DNA of 64,000 bases from JAJEBT01 sp965221485. GTDB lineage: Bacteria > Pseudomonadota > Alphaproteobacteria > MPNO01 > UBA830. Below are positions 9,005-16,903 of this stretch, in pieces (positions within the stretch are counted from its first letter, which is position 1; each line of letters starts with the position of its first letter). The notes under the pieces were generated by a model that worked only from the letters and a program-made list of their open reading frames with translations, made no database searches and was not told the origin of the DNA. A program made the translations under genes and the position numbers. The stretch covers positions 930,001 through 994,000 of the forward strand of contig OZ244893.1 in NCBI GenBank assembly GCA_965221485.1, read 5' to 3'.

Positions 9005-9847
9005 ATGAAATTCACAGGTACAGATACCTACGTAGCAACCAGGGATCTGATGACAGCGGTGAACGCCGCCATCGCTCTCCAGCGCCCTCTTCTGGTGAAG
9101 GGCGAGCCGGGAACCGGCAAGACCCTGCTCGCATCGGAGATTGCGTCGGCGCTTGGAATGCCGTTCCTCGAATGGCATATCAAGTCGACCACGAAGGCCG
9201 TTCACGGGCTCTACGAATATGATGCCGTATCCCGCCTGAGGGACTCCCAGCTCGGTGATGACCGTGTCCACGACATAGCAAACTATATCCAGCAGGGAAT
9301 GCTATGGGAGGCGTTCCGCTCCGAGAAACAGGCCGTTCTCCTGATCGATGAGATCGACAAGGCGGATATCGAATTTCCCAATGACCTGTTGCGGGAACTC
9401 GATCGCATGGAATTCTATGTCTACGAGACCCGGGAGACCATCAAGGCGCTCCACCGCCCTGTGGTCATCATCACTTCCAACAACGAAAAGGAATTGCCCG
9501 ACGCTTTCCTTCGCCGGTGTTTTTTCCACTTCATCCGGTTTCCGGACCAGGACACGATGGAAAAAATCGTTCATGTCCATTTCCCGGATATCAAGAAACG
9601 CCTGTTGAAAGAAGCTCTTGACGTGTTTTTCTCCCTCCGGGACGTCAATGGTCTCAAGAAGAAACCCTCGACATCCGAGCTTCTCGACTGGATCAAACTC
9701 CTGCTGGCCGAAGACATCGATCCTGCGACGCTTCGTGAAGATGCCGGCAAGGCAATCCCTCAGCTTTACGGAGCGCTTCTGAAAAACGAACAGGATGTTC
9801 ATACCTTCGAGCGACTTGCCTTCATGTCCCGCCGCGCCGGTGCGTAG
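9005..9847 (+). CDS. MoxR-family AAA+ ATPase (CoxD-like)
   Basis: AAA+ ATPase of the MoxR group, which works with VWA-domain partners as a chaperone for metalloenzyme maturation. Walker A GEPGTGKT is at 33-40, Walker B LLIDEIDKA at 111-119, the sensor-1 asparagines in ITSNNEKELPDAFLRRC, and the arginine finger region follows. I start it at the ATG at 9005 (280 residues), preceded by AGGTGG; an in-frame upstream ATG at 8945 adds 20 unrelated residues. The VWA gene begins 12 bp downstream. In carboxydotrophs the CoxD/CoxE pair matures a molybdenum hydroxylase, and this genome encodes such hydroxylases at 41.9-51.2 kb. Confidence 0.9.
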   Translation: MKFTGTDTYVATRDLMTAVNAAIALQRPLLVKGEPGTGKTLLASEIASALGMPFLEWHIKSTTKAVHGLYEYDAVSRLRDSQLGDDRVHDIANYIQQGMLWEAFRSEKQAVLLIDEIDKADIEFPNDLLRELDRMEFYVYETRETIKALHRPVVIITSNNEKELPDAFLRRCFFHFIRFPDQDTMEKIVHVHFPDIKKRLLKEALDVFFSLRDVNGLKKKPSTSELLDWIKLLLAEDIDPATLREDAGKAIPQLYGALLKNEQDVHTFERLAFMSRRAGA

Positions 9848-9859
9848 GGTGAACAGCCT

Positions 9860-11053
9860 GTGTTCATTGATTTCTTTTTTCAACTGCGGGCAGCACGAAT
9901 CCCGGTCACCATTCGGGAATATCTGACCTTTCTCGAAGCTCTCGGGAGCGGTGTGGCCGAAACAAGCGCCGATGACCTGTATTTCCTGTCCCGGGCTTCC
10001 CTGATCAAGGACGAGCGCTGGTTCGACAGCTTTGATCTGGTCTTCGAAAATTTTTTCCGGGGTGCAATGCACAAGACTGCGGATTTTCTGGATACTCAGG
10101 TTCCGGAGGATTGGCTGCGCGGACTCGCAAAGGAACTGCTCGATCAGGAACAGGTCGACGCCATGAGTTTTGATGAACTTATGGCGGAACTTGCAAAACG
10201 CCTGCAGGAACAGGAACGAGCCCATCATGGGGGTAACCGGTGGATTGGTACAGGCGGTACCTCTCCGTTTGGAAATTCGGGGCGTAACCCTGCCGGAGTC
10301 CGGATCGGCGGGGAAGGTGGCGGCAGGAGCGCTGCGAAGGTCTGGCAGCGGCGGGAGTTCAGGGGACTTCAGGGTGACATCGAACTCAGTCGTCGAAACC
10401 TCAGGCTGGCATTGAGAAAAGTGCGAAAGTTTGTTCGCGAGGGAGCGGAGGAGGAGTTCGACCTCGAGGAAACGATCCGATCCACAGCTCGCCGGGCGGG
10501 CATGCTCGACATCAGGATGCGTTCGGAAAGAAAGAACCGGGTCAAGGTTCTGGCGCTATTTGACATTGGCGGTTCAATGGACAGTTTCATTCGTGTGTCC
10601 GAGGAACTGTTTTCGGCAGCCAAATCGGAATTCAAGTATCTGGAATATTACTACTTCCATAATTTTCTCTATGAACGTGTGTGGCGGCAGAACAGGCGCG
10701 GCTACAACGAGTGGACGCCGACCTGGGACATCCTGAACACCTACGGTCCCGACTGGAAAGTCATCATTGTCGGTGATGCTTCAATGAGTCCTTACGAAAT
10801 TACCGAAGCTGGTGGATCGATCGAACACTGGAACGAGGAGCCCGGAGAAGTCTGGTTGCGTCGGCTGTTGACGGCCTTCCCCGATGCTGTGTGGCTCAAT
10901 CCGGTCCCATCGCAACGCTGGATGACAACCCCGAGCATACAGATCACCTATCGGTTGCTGGAAAGCAGAATGTTTCCCTTGACGGCAGACGGACTGGAAG
11001 CTGCCATGAAGGTCCTCCGCCGGGGCCGGCATGTGCTTTCCCGAATTCAATAG
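9860..11053 (+). CDS. VWA domain-containing protein, CoxE-like
   Basis: Partner of the upstream MoxR ATPase. The 397-residue chain begins with an all-helical region (MFIDFFFQLRAARIPVTIRE), has a glycine- and arginine-rich linker (about 115-160) and a C-terminal von Willebrand A domain whose metal-ion-dependent adhesion site reads DIGGSMDSF, followed by VGDASMSPYE. The order matches CoxE-family (COG3552/COG3825-type) proteins. GTG start at 9860, 12 bp after the MoxR stop. The MIDAS glycine-glycine (DxGGS) differs from the classic DxSxS, which is usual in this subgroup. The client enzyme is unknown. Confidence 0.87.
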   Translation: MFIDFFFQLRAARIPVTIREYLTFLEALGSGVAETSADDLYFLSRASLIKDERWFDSFDLVFENFFRGAMHKTADFLDTQVPEDWLRGLAKELLDQEQVDAMSFDELMAELAKRLQEQERAHHGGNRWIGTGGTSPFGNSGRNPAGVRIGGEGGGRSAAKVWQRREFRGLQGDIELSRRNLRLALRKVRKFVREGAEEEFDLEETIRSTARRAGMLDIRMRSERKNRVKVLALFDIGGSMDSFIRVSEELFSAAKSEFKYLEYYYFHNFLYERVWRQNRRGYNEWTPTWDILNTYGPDWKVIIVGDASMSPYEITEAGGSIEHWNEEPGEVWLRRLLTAFPDAVWLNPVPSQRWMTTPSIQITYRLLESRMFPLTADGLEAAMKVLRRGRHVLSRIQ

Positions 11054-11188
11054 CTTTACACCTCAATCCCTCGGGAAGGACTGCAGGTTCGTTGCCCGGC
11101 CTGGATCGATTTGCTGTCAGGAGGGCATGGAATCCCCTTGCTGAAGCATGCAACTGAACAATCAATACGCGACAGGAGAGATTACGAT

Positions 11189-11713
11189 ATGAACAGGGGC
11201 CGCAGACTTTGTCAGGTCGTGTTGCTGGTGTCGGCTGCGTTTGTGACCGCTATGCCGGCCATGGCCGATCACCATCAGCACGCATCGAACAGCCACAAGG
11301 CGGGATCTCCGGTGATTGAGTCTGCCTGGTCGCGGGCCACACCGGGACAGGCGCCGAACGGAGTGGTGTTCATGAAAATTCTCAATCACGGGTCCCATGC
11401 TGATCGACTTGTGTCTGCATCAAGCAGCGTTGCCGAGGCAGTCGAAATCCACACCCATGTGAATGATGACGGTATCATGCGGATGCGCCGGATTCCTGGT
11501 CTGGAGCTCCCGCCGGGCCAGGCTGTGGAACTCAAGCCGGGAGGGTATCACCTCATGCTCATCGGGCTGCACAAGCCATTGAAAAAAGACCAGTCATTTA
11601 CCGTAAAGCTGGATTTCGGAATGGCTGACAGTCAGGTGGTCACCGTCAAGGTCATGGGAATTGGCGCAATGGGCGGCAGGCAATCTCACAATGATCAGCA
11701 ACACCGGCATTGA
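11189..11713 (+). CDS. Periplasmic copper chaperone PCuAC
   Basis: Exported Cu(I) chaperone for cytochrome oxidase CuA assembly. The start at 11189 (ACAGGAGAG site) gives a 174-residue precursor with a Sec signal ending at AMPAMA before DHHQH. The family copper site is present as a histidine in EIHTH, methionines in GIMRMRR and the HLM pair in GGYHLMLIGL, on the cupredoxin-like DUF461 fold. Both ends of the mature protein are histidine-rich (DHHQHASNSH and HNDQQHRH), which could store extra copper. Its neighbour upstream is the MoxR/VWA pair; downstream is a convergent gene. Confidence 0.92.
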   Translation: MNRGRRLCQVVLLVSAAFVTAMPAMADHHQHASNSHKAGSPVIESAWSRATPGQAPNGVVFMKILNHGSHADRLVSASSSVAEAVEIHTHVNDDGIMRMRRIPGLELPPGQAVELKPGGYHLMLIGLHKPLKKDQSFTVKLDFGMADSQVVTVKVMGIGAMGGRQSHNDQQHRH

Positions 11714-11716
11714 GCC

Positions 11717-11735
11717 CCCCGGTTGGCTGCCGGGG
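11717..11735. terminator. Stem-loop between convergent genes, possible weak terminator
   Basis: CCCCGG and CCGGGG pair perfectly across a 7-base loop, just after the copper chaperone stop and 50 bases before the dioxygenase stop. There is no T-run on either side, so if it ends transcription it does so weakly. Confidence 0.35.
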
Positions 11736-11784
11736 AGCAATTAATCCGAAAGCTGTCAGGCAGGGCTCAAGCTGGCCTGGATGC

Positions 11785-12312
11785 TCACGCAGCGGCTTCG
11801 GGCCTCACCGGGTTTTCATGGCCGCAGGCCGGGCAAACCCTGAGATCAGGCTGATTGTAATATTCCTCAAATACCGGCGGAAGATCTCTGACAAGATCGG
11901 TGACCTCGACCTCCCGGCGGTGGACCCGTGTGTGGCATTTTTCGCAATACCATTCGAAGGCATCAAGTTCGCCCGGCTGCCTAATACGCTCAATCACCAG
12001 CCCGACCGTATCGGCGGGGCGCTGGGGTGAGTGCCGTGTATGCGCCGGCAGCATCAGCACCTCGCCCTGACGAATCGGTACATCCACCGGTCTTCCGTCC
12101 TCGATGATGCGCAGGGTCATGTCACCCCTGAGCTGATAGAAGAACTCGTCTCCGGGGTCGTCATGATAATCGGTTCTGATGTTGGGCCCACCAACAATCG
12201 TGACGATAAACTCTCCGTCCTCCCAGATCTGGGCATTTCCGACGGGGGGACGCAGCTGATCGGCGTGATCGTCGATCCATTTCATCAGGTTGAGGGGCAG
12301 GGGGGTTGCCAT
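11785..12312 (-). CDS. 3-hydroxyanthranilate 3,4-dioxygenase
   Basis: Non-haem Fe(II) cupin that opens 3-hydroxyanthranilate to 2-amino-3-carboxymuconate semialdehyde (ACMS), the branch point between quinolinate/NAD synthesis and catabolism. Residues corresponding to the known site are all visible: R46, H50, E56 and H94. The bacterial-type C-terminal rubredoxin-like metal site is complete (C123, C126, C160, C163). The 175-residue length matches the bacterial enzyme. A GGAGGA site precedes the ATG, 18 bp after the RidA gene. No kynureninase or kynurenine monooxygenase is in the window, so the substrate may come from elsewhere. Confidence 0.93.
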   Translation of the reverse strand: MATPLPLNLMKWIDDHADQLRPPVGNAQIWEDGEFIVTIVGGPNIRTDYHDDPGDEFFYQLRGDMTLRIIEDGRPVDVPIRQGEVLMLPAHTRHSPQRPADTVGLVIERIRQPGELDAFEWYCEKCHTRVHRREVEVTDLVRDLPPVFEEYYNQPDLRVCPACGHENPVRPEAAA

Positions 12313-12330
12313 TCTCGTTCCTCCGTTCCA

Positions 12331-12741
12331 TCAAGTGTCGCAAAGGGCGATACATTCGATTTCAATATCGAACGGCCAGGGCCACGATCCAACGGTCACG
12401 AAGGTCCGGGCCGGGGGATCGTGGGAAAAGAACGTACGATACTCTTCGTTGACCGTTTCGAAATAGGCTGCATTGGAAATATAAATGGTCACCTTGACCA
12501 CCTGATCAAGGGATGAACCTGCGGCTTTCAGGGCCGCTTCAACATTTTGCAGGCTGAGACGTGTCTGACGGGTGATATCGCCATTGACAACCTCTCCAGT
12601 GGCGGGATCGAGAGGGGGCAGTCCGGACACGAAAACAAAGCCATTGGCCTTGACCGCCGGAGAAAGCGGGACCTTTGACTTTTCCAGAGCCTCGGACATG
12701 CCGGGTACAAAGACACATTCCTTTCCTGTTGGCGTGGTCAT
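12331..12741 (-). CDS. RidA/YjgF-family protein, candidate 2-aminomuconate deaminase
   Basis: A 136-residue member of the RidA family, trimeric enzymes that hydrolyse enamines/imines. Family features include FVFVSGLPPLDPATGEVV, the conserved arginine in PPARTFVTVG and the C-terminal IEIECIAL with the catalytic glutamate position. Being co-transcribed with 3-hydroxyanthranilate dioxygenase, it could be the 2-aminomuconate deaminase of the nitrobenzoate/3-hydroxyanthranilate pathway, which belongs to this family in some bacteria; a general imine deaminase is the alternative. It is preceded by AGGGAG. No 2-aminomuconate semialdehyde dehydrogenase lies in the window. Confidence 0.85.
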   Translation of the reverse strand: MTTPTGKECVFVPGMSEALEKSKVPLSPAVKANGFVFVSGLPPLDPATGEVVNGDITRQTRLSLQNVEAALKAAGSSLDQVVKVTIYISNAAYFETVNEEYRTFFSHDPPARTFVTVGSWPWPFDIEIECIALCDT

Positions 12742-12775
12742 CTCATCAACTCCCTGTAACGGCCTCCGGGTTGCC

Positions 12776-13096
12776 TCAGTGCCGGGTATAGTAGAATTCG
12801 TCCGGTATGGCGTCGATCACGTCATCAACCGTGCGTTCAGTTGCGATGATTGCGCTTGAACGGCCATCAAACAATACATATTTTCCGGAGCCCTCGCGCG
12901 ACAGGCGGTAGGAGGCGTAAGGCTGCGGTCCGCGGTCGCCGGAGTAGAGAAGCAGATGTTCTTTTCCGTCGCGAGTAATGCGATCGACCCGGCACCAGCG
13001 CCGCATCATCCATACTTTCTGCTTCAGGGCCTCGATCTTCTGCAGATCGAGTTTGCTGAAGCGGGTCAGATCAAGCGGGACAATATTCTCCGGCAT
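12776..13096 (-). CDS. Hypothetical protein, first gene of the dioxygenase operon
   Basis: A 106-residue soluble protein I do not recognise. It has a helical, lysine-rich N-terminus (LDLQKIEALKQKVWMMRRW), then short strands (LLLYSGDRGPQPYASYRL, KYVLFDGRSSAII) and a C-terminal helix ending in DEFYYTRH. It lacks a signal peptide or membrane segment. It is 34 bp upstream of the RidA gene in the same direction, so it probably belongs to the same operon; that position is the only clue to function. Confidence 0.65.
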   Translation of the reverse strand: MPENIVPLDLTRFSKLDLQKIEALKQKVWMMRRWCRVDRITRDGKEHLLLYSGDRGPQPYASYRLSREGSGKYVLFDGRSSAIIATERTVDDVIDAIPDEFYYTRH

Positions 13097-13267
13097 CCTG
13101 TCGCCCTTCAGCGGTCTTGCACCAGCGCCTCCATAGCAGGCAGCCCGGCGCGGTGCTGTCCGTGGACCCGTGCCACGAACCGGTTGGAATGCGATACGGG
13201 AGGATTTTGCAATGTGTTTGTCTCAAGGCTTCCTGAACGTTATTTATGGTGACAGCAACGGGGCGCC

Positions 13268-14323
13268 ATGTCGAATATTTCCAATACCATCAACGCAGCC
13301 ATTCTGGGAGCCAGCGGCTACACCGGATCCGAACTTCTGCGTCTGCTGATTCCACATCCCGATGTGAACATCAGAATCCTGACTGCGGATCGCCATGCCG
13401 GGAAGCCTGTTGCCGACGTGTTCCCGCAGTTTGCGTTCTGTGACCTGCCCCGGCTGAGCCGTATCGAGGATGAAGACTGGTCGCAATGTGATGTCGTGTT
13501 CTGCTGCTTGCCGCACGGAACCACCCAAAGTGTCATAGCGGGTCTTCCGGCGCATCTGAAGGTGATCGATTTGTCGGCTGACTTCCGCTTGCGGGATCCT
13601 TCCGTCTATGCCCGGTGGTACGGTCATGCTCACCGTGCTGTGGACCTGCAGACGACGGCGGTTTATGGACTCACGGAACGCGCGCGCTCGGCCATCCGGC
13701 AGACGCGACTGGTCGCCTGTCCCGGGTGCTACCCGACCTCTGCCATTCTTCCCGTGGCACCATTGCTGGAAGCCGGAGCCGTGGACGCGGAGAACGGAAT
13801 CATTATCGATTCCAAGTCCGGAGTCAGCGGTGCCGGACGGATGGCACGGGAAGCAAGCCTTTTCACCGAGGTTTCCGAAGGAATTCACGCCTATGGCATA
13901 TCCGGCCACCGGCACACGCCTGAGATCGAACAGGAACTGGGTGCTGCGGCGGGCCGATCCATAGACGTCAGTTTCATACCTCATCTGATGCCGATGAGCC
14001 GGGGAATTCTTTCCACGATTTACCTGACGCTGGCCGACGGTGCTGATGTCGACACCCTGCGGTCGATCCTGCGCGAGCGCTATGATGATGAAACCTTTGT
14101 GCGCCTGATGCCGGACGGGATGTCGCCGGCGACACGGCATGTTCGAGGATCCAATCTCGCCGTGATCGGGGTTTTTCCGGATCGACGTCCGGGTCGTGCG
14201 ATTCTGGTTTCTGTCATTGACAATCTCGTCAAGGGTGCTTCGGGTCAAGCAGTGCAAAACATGAACCTGGCCTTTGACCTGCCGGAAGACCGGGCATTGC
14301 GCCAGCAACCGATGTTCCCATGA
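13268..14323 (+). CDS. argC: N-acetyl-gamma-glutamyl-phosphate reductase
   Basis: NADPH-dependent third step of arginine biosynthesis. The N-terminal dinucleotide motif GASGYTGSE is at 14-22, the catalytic cysteine is C154 in ACPGCYPTSA, and the substrate-binding histidine lies in ISGHRHTPEIEQEL. The 351-residue length is that of the long (type 1) bacterial form. The ATG follows a short GGGGCG stretch; the region upstream (13097-13267) separates it from the divergent hypothetical gene and should hold the promoter. Downstream is the carbonic anhydrase-like gene, 46 bp away. Confidence 0.95.
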   Translation: MSNISNTINAAILGASGYTGSELLRLLIPHPDVNIRILTADRHAGKPVADVFPQFAFCDLPRLSRIEDEDWSQCDVVFCCLPHGTTQSVIAGLPAHLKVIDLSADFRLRDPSVYARWYGHAHRAVDLQTTAVYGLTERARSAIRQTRLVACPGCYPTSAILPVAPLLEAGAVDAENGIIIDSKSGVSGAGRMAREASLFTEVSEGIHAYGISGHRHTPEIEQELGAAAGRSIDVSFIPHLMPMSRGILSTIYLTLADGADVDTLRSILRERYDDETFVRLMPDGMSPATRHVRGSNLAVIGVFPDRRPGRAILVSVIDNLVKGASGQAVQNMNLAFDLPEDRALRQQPMFP

Positions 14324-14369
14324 CCCGGAACCCATCACGAGAAGATGACGAGCGCGCGGCAACACGTGC

Positions 14370-15023
14370 ATGTCAATCGGGGTGGAGTCCGTGGAACCTG
14401 TCAACGACGCGAAAGCTGCGCCGATGAGCCGCTTCAGCGGAAATGTCCTTCCGTATCTTGGCACCTGGCCAAGGCTCGCCCCGGATGTATTCGTTGCTCA
14501 CGGGGCCTCTGTCATTGGTGATGTCGAAATCGGGGAGGGGTCTTCCGTCTGGTTCAATGCGGTGATCCGGGGAGACGATTTTCCGATCCGGATCGGAAAG
14601 CGGGTCAATGTTCAGGACGGGACCGTTATTCATGTGCATAGCCGGTTTCAGGGGACCTTTATCGGTGACGACGTGACGATCGGGCATATGGCGCTTCTTC
14701 ATGCCTGCAACATCGAAAGCGGAGCTTTTGTCGGCATGGGTTCCATCGTGCTGGACACGTCGACGATCGAAAGCGGAGCCATGCTGGCGGCCGGTTCCAT
14801 GCTCACACCGGGCAAAACCGTGAAATCGGGAGAACTCTGGGCCGGGCGTCCCGCAAAATTCATGCGAAACATCACCGAAGAGGAGCTGGATGGCTTCCGG
14901 TGGTCGTTCGAATCCTACGCGGAGCGGGCGCAGGAGTACCGGACAGAATTCGCGAAGCTCGACAATACGATGATTGACACTATCCATGGACCTCAAGAAA
15001 TGACCGGAAAGGAGCAGACATGA
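14370..15023 (+). CDS. Gamma-class carbonic anhydrase-like hexapeptide protein
   Basis: Left-handed beta-helix protein of the CA/PaaY/CaiE group. Hexapeptide repeats run from about residue 40 to 160 (VIGDVEIGEGSSVWFNAVIRGD, VQDGTVIHVH, TIGHMALLHACNI). The three zinc-ligand histidines can be placed in VIHVH, IGHMA and LLHAC. Such proteins bind a metal between subunits of a trimer; many have carbonic anhydrase or CoA-thioesterase activity. The start could also be the ATG at 14424 (MSRFSGNVLPYLG), which fits the family N-terminus better; no strong ribosome site decides it. The stop overlaps the next start by 4 bases, indicating coupling. Confidence 0.85.
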   Translation: MSIGVESVEPVNDAKAAPMSRFSGNVLPYLGTWPRLAPDVFVAHGASVIGDVEIGEGSSVWFNAVIRGDDFPIRIGKRVNVQDGTVIHVHSRFQGTFIGDDVTIGHMALLHACNIESGAFVGMGSIVLDTSTIESGAMLAAGSMLTPGKTVKSGELWAGRPAKFMRNITEEELDGFRWSFESYAERAQEYRTEFAKLDNTMIDTIHGPQEMTGKEQT

Positions 15024-15637
15024 GCCACATCAGACCCTTGCAGGACGAGGAACTGGGAAAACTGACGGAGCAGTTCGAACCGACGATTGAACGGCTGGGT
15101 TTCGTGCCAAACTCCCAGCGGGTGATGGCCCATAAACCGGAACTCCTTGAGGGTTTCGTTGCCATGACCCGGGGCGTTCAGAAACAGACGGATCAGTCAA
15201 TTCCCATGTCTCTCAAATACATGATTGCCAATGCTGCGAGTCTGGCTGCCGGGTGCATGTATTGCGTTGCTCATACAGGAGCCGGGACCAGCCGGGCAGG
15301 CGTGGATGACGACAAGATCGCGGCGATCTGGGATTACGAGAACAGTGATCACTTTACCGATGCGGAGAAGGCCGCCCTGCGCTTTGCGCAGGCTGCTGCA
15401 GCGGTGCCCAACGCGGTAACCGTGGAAGATTTCGGAGAATTGCGGAAACATTTCACCGAATACCAGATCGTGGAGATGGTCGGTGTCGTGGCCATGTTCG
15501 GGTTTCTCAACCGCTGGAACGATACCATGGCGACTTCGCTGGAATCAGAACCCGTCGCGTTCGCTGAGCAAACCCTGAGTGATCGGGGCTGGGATGGAGG
15601 CAAGCACATGGTTTCCGCCCAACAGGCGGCCGAGTAG
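15020..15637 (+). CDS. Carboxymuconolactone decarboxylase/AhpD-like protein
   Basis: A 205-residue all-helical protein of the CMD/AhpD superfamily, peroxidase-related branch. The redox motif CMYCVAH (about residues 79-85) contains the CxxC plus histidine found in AhpD, suggesting thiol-dependent peroxidase or disulfide activity rather than lactone decarboxylation. It begins inside the last codons of the carbonic anhydrase-like gene (ATGA overlap), so the two are co-translated. A second helical repeat (LRKHFTEYQIVEMVGVVAMFGFLNRWND) completes the fold. Substrate unknown. Confidence 0.82.
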   Translation: MSHIRPLQDEELGKLTEQFEPTIERLGFVPNSQRVMAHKPELLEGFVAMTRGVQKQTDQSIPMSLKYMIANAASLAAGCMYCVAHTGAGTSRAGVDDDKIAAIWDYENSDHFTDAEKAALRFAQAAAAVPNAVTVEDFGELRKHFTEYQIVEMVGVVAMFGFLNRWNDTMATSLESEPVAFAEQTLSDRGWDGGKHMVSAQQAAE

Positions 15638-16043
15638 TACCGTCCCGCAGGACTGCCGGTATCGACCGGTTTGCTCCTTGTGCCGGAACGTCCAGCTAAA
15701 AAACCTGGCCGTTTCAGCGGATCGAATCCCGTTCTGGCGTCTCTGCGTGTGGGCCTCGCCACCGTCGCCATTCCCGGTTTGCAGAACATCGGCGAGGGCC
15801 AGCCGCGTGGGCACAAGACTTGACGCGTTCGGACGCGGCCTGTGGTGTTTTGCGGTGGGATTATCGCTGTTCATATTGCCTGTGTGAATTTGATAGGATA
15901 AACGGGGTAACGCTGTCGTATCGCGGACTTCGAAAATCCGGGACTGTCTACGCGTGAGATTATGGAGGGGCACCCTGGGTCAGAATACGGATTCCGGGTG
16001 CGTCTGCGTGATCATCGGGTTTGGCCATCACGAAGGAGAAACA
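15638..16043 (+). other. Leader/promoter region upstream of infA, no gene seen
   Basis: 406 bases before the initiation factor gene. It must contain the promoter for the infA-maf-rng block, but I see no convincing -35/-10 pair with normal spacing; an AT-richer patch at 15861-15902 is the likeliest place. Open frames here look like shadows. Confidence 0.4.
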
Positions 16044-16262
16044 ATGGCAAAGGAAGATCTGATAGAGTTTTCGGGAACGGTCAAGGAACTGCTCCCAAAC
16101 GCAATGTTCCGGGTAACCCTGGATAATGAGCATGAAGTTCTGGCTCATACTTCGGGAAAGATGCGCAAGAATCGAATTCGGGTGCTTGCTGGCGATCGCG
16201 TCAATGTTGAAATGACACCCTACGATCTCTCCAAAGGCCGCATCACGTTTCGTTTCAAGTAG
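16044..16262 (+). CDS. infA: Translation initiation factor IF-1
   Basis: A 72-residue S1/OB-fold protein that fills the ribosomal A site during initiation. The sequence MAKEDLIEFSGTVKELLPN, the central HEVLAHTSGKMRKNRIRVLAGDRV and the C-terminal SKGRITFRFK are those of IF-1 almost throughout. The ATG at 16044 has an AAGGAG site; an upstream in-frame ATG at 15954 would add 30 unrelated residues. The stop is only 4 bp before the maf start. Confidence 0.97.
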   Translation: MAKEDLIEFSGTVKELLPNAMFRVTLDNEHEVLAHTSGKMRKNRIRVLAGDRVNVEMTPYDLSKGRITFRFK

Positions 16263-16266
16263 GGCT

Positions 16267-16896
16267 GTGGACCGGGCCGTCGGCGCCCAACGCCTGGTTC
16301 TGGCCTCCCGATCTCCGCGCCGTCTGGAGCTTCTTGCGCAGGCAGGGCTTCAACCCGACACCGTGATCCCTGCGGACATAAACGAGGCGCCCCGGAACCG
16401 TGAATTGCCGGCTTCGCTCGCCAGGAGGCTGGCGTCAGAGAAGGCAACCTCCGTCTCGTTATGCGAAAGAGACGCATTCATCCTCGCGGGTGACACCGTC
16501 GTTGCTGCGGGGCGACGAATCCTTGGCAAACCGTCGAACGAAGCCGAGGCCATCCGTTTTCTCAAACTGCTCTCAGGTCGTCGCCACAAGATTTATGGCG
16601 GGATCTGTGTTTTGGCGCCGGACGGGCGACGGGTCGATCGGGTCGTTGTGACAACCGTGGCCTTCAAGCGGTTGACTCGCCATGAGATCATGCACTGTCT
16701 TGGTGATGCTGGCTGGGAGGACAGGGCAGCCGGATATGCCATTCAGGGCAGGGCCGGAGCATTTGTGACGCGGATATCGGGATCCTATTCCAATGCCGTG
16801 GGGCTGGCTCTTCATGACACCTGTTCAATCCTTGGTGGTCTGGGGTATCGTCTCTTTTCCGACCACCGGGAGAGGGCGGCAAACGCCGGCCCTTGA
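16267..16896 (+). CDS. maf: Maf-like nucleoside triphosphate pyrophosphatase
   Basis: House-cleaning pyrophosphatase acting on non-canonical or modified nucleotides (dTTP/UTP or m7GTP class). Landmarks: LVLASRSPRRLELL near the N-terminus, AGDTVV with the metal-binding aspartate, GKPSNEAEAIRFLKLLSGRRHKIYGG in the middle, and GYAIQGRAGAFVTRISGSYSNAVGL at the C-terminus. GTG start, 4 bp after infA, with overlapping AGGG as ribosome site. The 209-residue length is normal. The gene ends 7 bp before rng. Subclass not decided. Confidence 0.93.
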   Translation: MDRAVGAQRLVLASRSPRRLELLAQAGLQPDTVIPADINEAPRNRELPASLARRLASEKATSVSLCERDAFILAGDTVVAAGRRILGKPSNEAEAIRFLKLLSGRRHKIYGGICVLAPDGRRVDRVVVTTVAFKRLTRHEIMHCLGDAGWEDRAAGYAIQGRAGAFVTRISGSYSNAVGLALHDTCSILGGLGYRLFSDHRERAANAGP

Positions 16897-16903
16897 GACA
16901 GGC

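Noticed and set aside
11189..13096. One operon spanning copper chaperone and dioxygenase genes
   Set aside because: The genes are on opposite strands and converge at 11714-11784.
15861..15902. Promoter for infA (TTGCCT ... TAGGAT)
   Set aside because: Spacing between candidate boxes is 12-15 bases, too short to support a call.
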